64,000 nt of DNA from Phytophthora colocasiae. Lineage: Eukaryota > Oomycota > Peronosporomycetes > Peronosporales > Peronosporaceae. Location of the stretch: contig JAGKQI010000039.1 of NCBI GenBank assembly GCA_018806915.1, positions 1 to 64,000 on the forward strand, in the 5' to 3' direction. The translations under genes were made by a program, and so were the position numbers. The notes beneath the pieces are model-generated. The model worked only from the letters and a program-made list of their open reading frames with translations. It was not told the origin of the DNA and did no database searches. Positions 61,544-64,000 of the stretch are shown here, in pieces (the first letter of the stretch is position 1; each line of letters opens with the position of its first letter).

Positions 61544-61767
61544 CACCTGAAGACTCTGGAAGCACTCAAGCAACTCGCCCGTCAAGGCGCACTGAAGGAC
61601 ATGCCAATTTATTGTACTTCAGGAACCTACTTTAGGATGGTGATTTTTACTTCAACGATGTAAACGCGATCCGTGTCATCATTTCCCGAATTGACAGGCG
61701 AGCAGCAGGACGGGTTCGAGCCGGAGGCGGAAACGAACATGTTTATTTGTCTACAGTTCTTCTCTAG
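61544..61767 (+). pseudogene. Possible captured gene fragment in Helitron
   Basis: Two abutting open stretches with protein-like composition. 61544-61636 reads HLKTLEALKQLARQGALKDM and onward; from 61636 another frame reads DGDFYFNDVNAIRVIISRID and onward for 43 codons to the TAG at 61765-61767. A single-base indel near 61634 would join them. The region is richer in G+C than the AT-rich sequence around it. Helitrons often carry pieces of host genes; I do not recognise the family. Confidence 0.3.
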
Positions 61768-61827
61768 AGCTGCCCATGTTCTACAAATGGTTTAGCGGGA
61801 AGGAAGAAACCGGTATAGGTTTGCGCT

Positions 61828-61830
<3 letters not shown>

Positions 61831-61893
<63 letters not shown>
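61831..61893 (+). repeat. (GT)n microsatellite, about 31 repeats
   Basis: Uninterrupted GT dinucleotides, able in principle to form Z-DNA and likely length-variable. Confidence 0.97.
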
Positions 61894-61894
<1 letters not shown>

Positions 61895-61951
61895 AAATTA
61901 AGTACGCAAGTCCGTAAGGACGTAAGTCAGTGAGAGCAAGCTAGGAAGCGA

Positions 61952-61989
61952 GTGAGAGTGGGTGAGTGAGTGAGTGAGAGTGAGTAAGA

Positions 61990-62021
<32 letters not shown>

Positions 62022-62065
62022 CAGTCAGTCAGCCAGTCAGTCAGTCAGTGTCAGTCAGTCAGTCC
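61952..62065 (+). repeat. Serial tetranucleotide tract GTGA, GTAA, GTCA
   Basis: Three related 4-bp repeats follow one another in fixed register: mainly GTGA to about 61985, GTAA to about 62020, then GTCA to about 62065. The third base changes block by block, as expected if point mutations spread by slippage. Confidence 0.92.
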
Positions 62066-62457
62066 GACGACTCGCGGGTGAATGATTTCAATGTGCGTGC
62101 AAGACAGGAAGTCAAAAAGATGTATAGGAAAGCAGGTGTTTAAAACGTTATGTGTAAAGCTAACCTGAAAACTACCCTTTATTGTGTGGTACAAAATAAC
62201 TTTTACGCTGTTAAAATAATTTGCCGTAAACATTCTTTTAAATACCATATGTCAAAACGAACTCTACCCTAGATGGCTGTGCAACGTGTGTTTGAAATGT
62301 GGATTCCTGGTTCGAACCTCTTACTTTTACAAACATAATATTTTCAAGTTTGACAAATATTAAACGTGAAAATTAAAACTGAAAATCTTTTTAAAAAATT
62401 GCTTTTTAAATATAAAAAAATACTTTTTACTGACCAAAGCCTTACAACCCAAACACA
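62066..62457. other. AT-rich Helitron 3' region
   Basis: About 390 bp without a recognisable gene; A/T homopolymer-rich from 62330. A minus-strand open frame at 62051-62248 has no recognisable features. Confidence 0.7.
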
Positions 62458-62474
62458 CCGCCGCGTAGCGGCGG
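62458..62474 (+). terminator. Helitron 3' terminal hairpin
   Basis: CCGCCGC, loop GTA, GCGGCGG: a perfect 7-bp GC stem ending 7 nt before CTAG. In Helitrons this hairpin marks the end of rolling-circle transfer. Confidence 0.88.
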
Positions 62475-62485
62475 CGCCCGGCTAG

Positions 62486-63758
62486 TACATAAATAAAAAA
62501 ATATATAATGTGCTCATAGAAACCAAAAAGTGTGTAACTTTAAGATCCCATAGTTTGCTATAGATTAACATCTATGACTTGGCATCATAACTGTATTTGC
62601 CGAATGACGGGCAAGGAACGCCTACGATCTAAAAGACAAGTGCCCCAAGAAGAAATGCGGCGCATGCCCACCCCGACCGCCCAAAACGACAGCAACAACC
62701 CCGCTGCTAGTACCTCGACTCGTTTGACGCCGTGCGAGCGCATGCGCAAGCTGCTATCAGTCCAGAATGCCGGTACGGTCCTATAGTACTGATGACGGCG
62801 ATACGCACGGCTGCTGAAATTGTACATGTGTGCATTTTTTACATCGCCGAACCCAACTATATCACATTGACATATGTTTTCTAATCTATTTATCGCCAAT
62901 CAGCATCGAAAAGTTGCGTGTACCACAATACAAGCAATATCGGAATAGACAACATGTGCGCGACACATAGGCGACTACCTGGCGAATATTTATCCTACTT
63001 CACGGCACATTACGATTCTAACCAATCAACGTTTAGAAATGTTCTATCGTGAATACAAGCCATTACAACGGGAAACACGCGTAGTAGTAGGCGCACTACC
63101 TAACAATACAGGTACACACGCTTTCCCGCGATACACACCAGGTAGATGGTCGCGACATGGCCTGATTATGAGCACAAATACAGGTAACCAACATATATGT
63201 ATAGTCAGTGCGTGTGTAGAAGTCGCGAGACGTATCATTTGTGTCGTACACGTCACTCACCCGACCCATAAATATGCTGCCTCGTTATTTTTTAAACGGT
63301 GGGAACTGCATGATGTTCGTACCGTACAAACATCTCTATAGCAGAGAAACAGAAACGCAAAATAGCAACAGACCAGGGTTTTGGCCTAGGGTTTTAGGTC
63401 CTCGTGGTCGTCTTTCACGTCCTTGTAGTCGTCGTTCAGGGCCTCGTAGCTGTCGTTTAGGTCATGATAGCCGTCCTTCAGCACTTAGCAGTCCTCGTCC
63501 AGCTCCTCATGGTCGTCCGACTGGTACAGGGCTGCAGAGCCATCTTGTTTGGCAAGCGCCCATTGGTGGATACCCGAATTGTGCTTGTTTGGTACGCTTT
63601 CATTGGTAGATAGATACTCGTCAGCGATCGGCGGATGACCGGCTATTCTCGACATGTTACAGCATTAAATTTGAGGCCTCACCTCGAACGACTTGCTCTA
63701 AGTCGAGATTCGAGGTAAGGCCTCAAATTTAACACCTTCATCTGGTAGTCCTATATTG
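62486..63758 (+). repeat. Satellite unit U27, right part
   Basis: Unit resumes at TACATAAATAAA. Together with 59750-60137 it makes 1,661 bp. Differences just after the junction (AAAAAAATATATA, GTGTGTAACTTT) are not in neighbouring units. Shares CATCGAAAAGTTGC with U24, ACACACGC, GTCGTACACG and a GATA duplication near 63612. Confidence 0.96.
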
Positions 63759-64000
63759 TTAAGCATGTTCTACTGATTAGATGACGGGCCTTCCGGTCAC
63801 GTCAAAGTGCGTAGTTCGGACGGTATCTCTACAGATATACGTAGCAGTTAGACACTTCAAAGTAAGAATTGGGTGTGATACAGAAGCGTTAATATGCACT
63901 TGAAATGTCACGTTACTCTGTTTTACCTTAGTTTTACCGCGAATGACATTATGTGCGCAAGGCATACAAACTACTACTACAACTATTACTACTATATACC
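63759..64000 (+). repeat. Satellite unit U28, partial at window edge
   Basis: First 242 bp of an A-type unit; the array continues beyond the window. Confidence 0.97.

Larger units (their letters stand above)
60138..62485 (+). mobile_element. Helitron, non-autonomous, 2.35 kb
   Basis: Inserted exactly between A (60137) and T (62486) of the satellite unit with no target duplication. It starts TCTTAAAAATGAGG and ends CTAG (62482-62485), with a GC-rich hairpin at 62458-62474 just before the end. This combination (TC...CTRR, 3' hairpin, insertion into AT) defines Helitrons. The empty site is present in every other unit. No Rep/helicase protein is encoded, so it must be mobilised in trans. Contents: TGTC repeats, T-rich sequence, a nested TTAA-flanked MITE, a possible captured coding fragment, long microsatellites and an AT-rich tail. 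Confidence 0.92.

Overview
This is eukaryotic, repeat-dominated DNA, probably heterochromatic satellite. No host single-copy gene, rRNA, tRNA or CRISPR array was recognised. The backbone is a head-to-tail array of a ~1,655-bp satellite unit: 27 essentially complete units (one split by an insertion) plus a partial unit at each edge, all in the same orientation. Evidence for a eukaryote is the GT-AG introns in the transposase genes, TATA-box promoters, piggyBac and Helitron transposons, and long (GT)n and (GTAA)n/(GTCA)n microsatellites. The N-terminal module of the transposase reminds me of piggyBac relatives in oomycetes and other stramenopiles. That is recollection, not proof of the host.

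Layout: 1-1633 is a partial, indel-rich satellite unit. 1634-5482 is piggyBac copy 1, also indel-rich. 5483-20423 holds nine tandem units. 20428-24156 is piggyBac copy 2, followed by three units. 29108-32839 is copy 3, followed by two units. 36160-39887 is copy 4, followed by units to 60137. 60138-62485 is a 2.35-kb Helitron that splits one unit and carries a nested 764-bp TTAA-flanked piggyBac-like MITE. 62486-64000 is the rest of the split unit and the start of the next.

All four piggyBac elements sit in the same TTAA of the unit, in the same orientation. Copies 2-4 are each followed by the same ordered types of satellite unit (A then B). They are therefore best read as one insertion amplified with its flanks as a 7-9 kb higher-order module. 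Each element is ~3.73 kb and encodes a three-exon transposase of about 896 residues in composite reading. It has an unusual N-terminal module, a 13-residue repeat, an acidic segment, a piggyBac DDE/D core and a Cys-rich C-terminal finger. Every copy carries frame lesions, but in different exons.

The most unusual signal is one 8-bp word, TACAGAAT (either strand). It forms the subterminal palindromes at both element ends and recurs in both introns and in all five copies of the coding 39-bp minisatellite, up to 12 times per element. This suggests internal as well as terminal protein-binding sites. Within the satellite unit, the two non-random structures are a 68-bp TTAA-bounded hairpin just upstream of the insertion site and a diverged 6 x 21-bp minisatellite that reads as leucine heptads on the minus strand.
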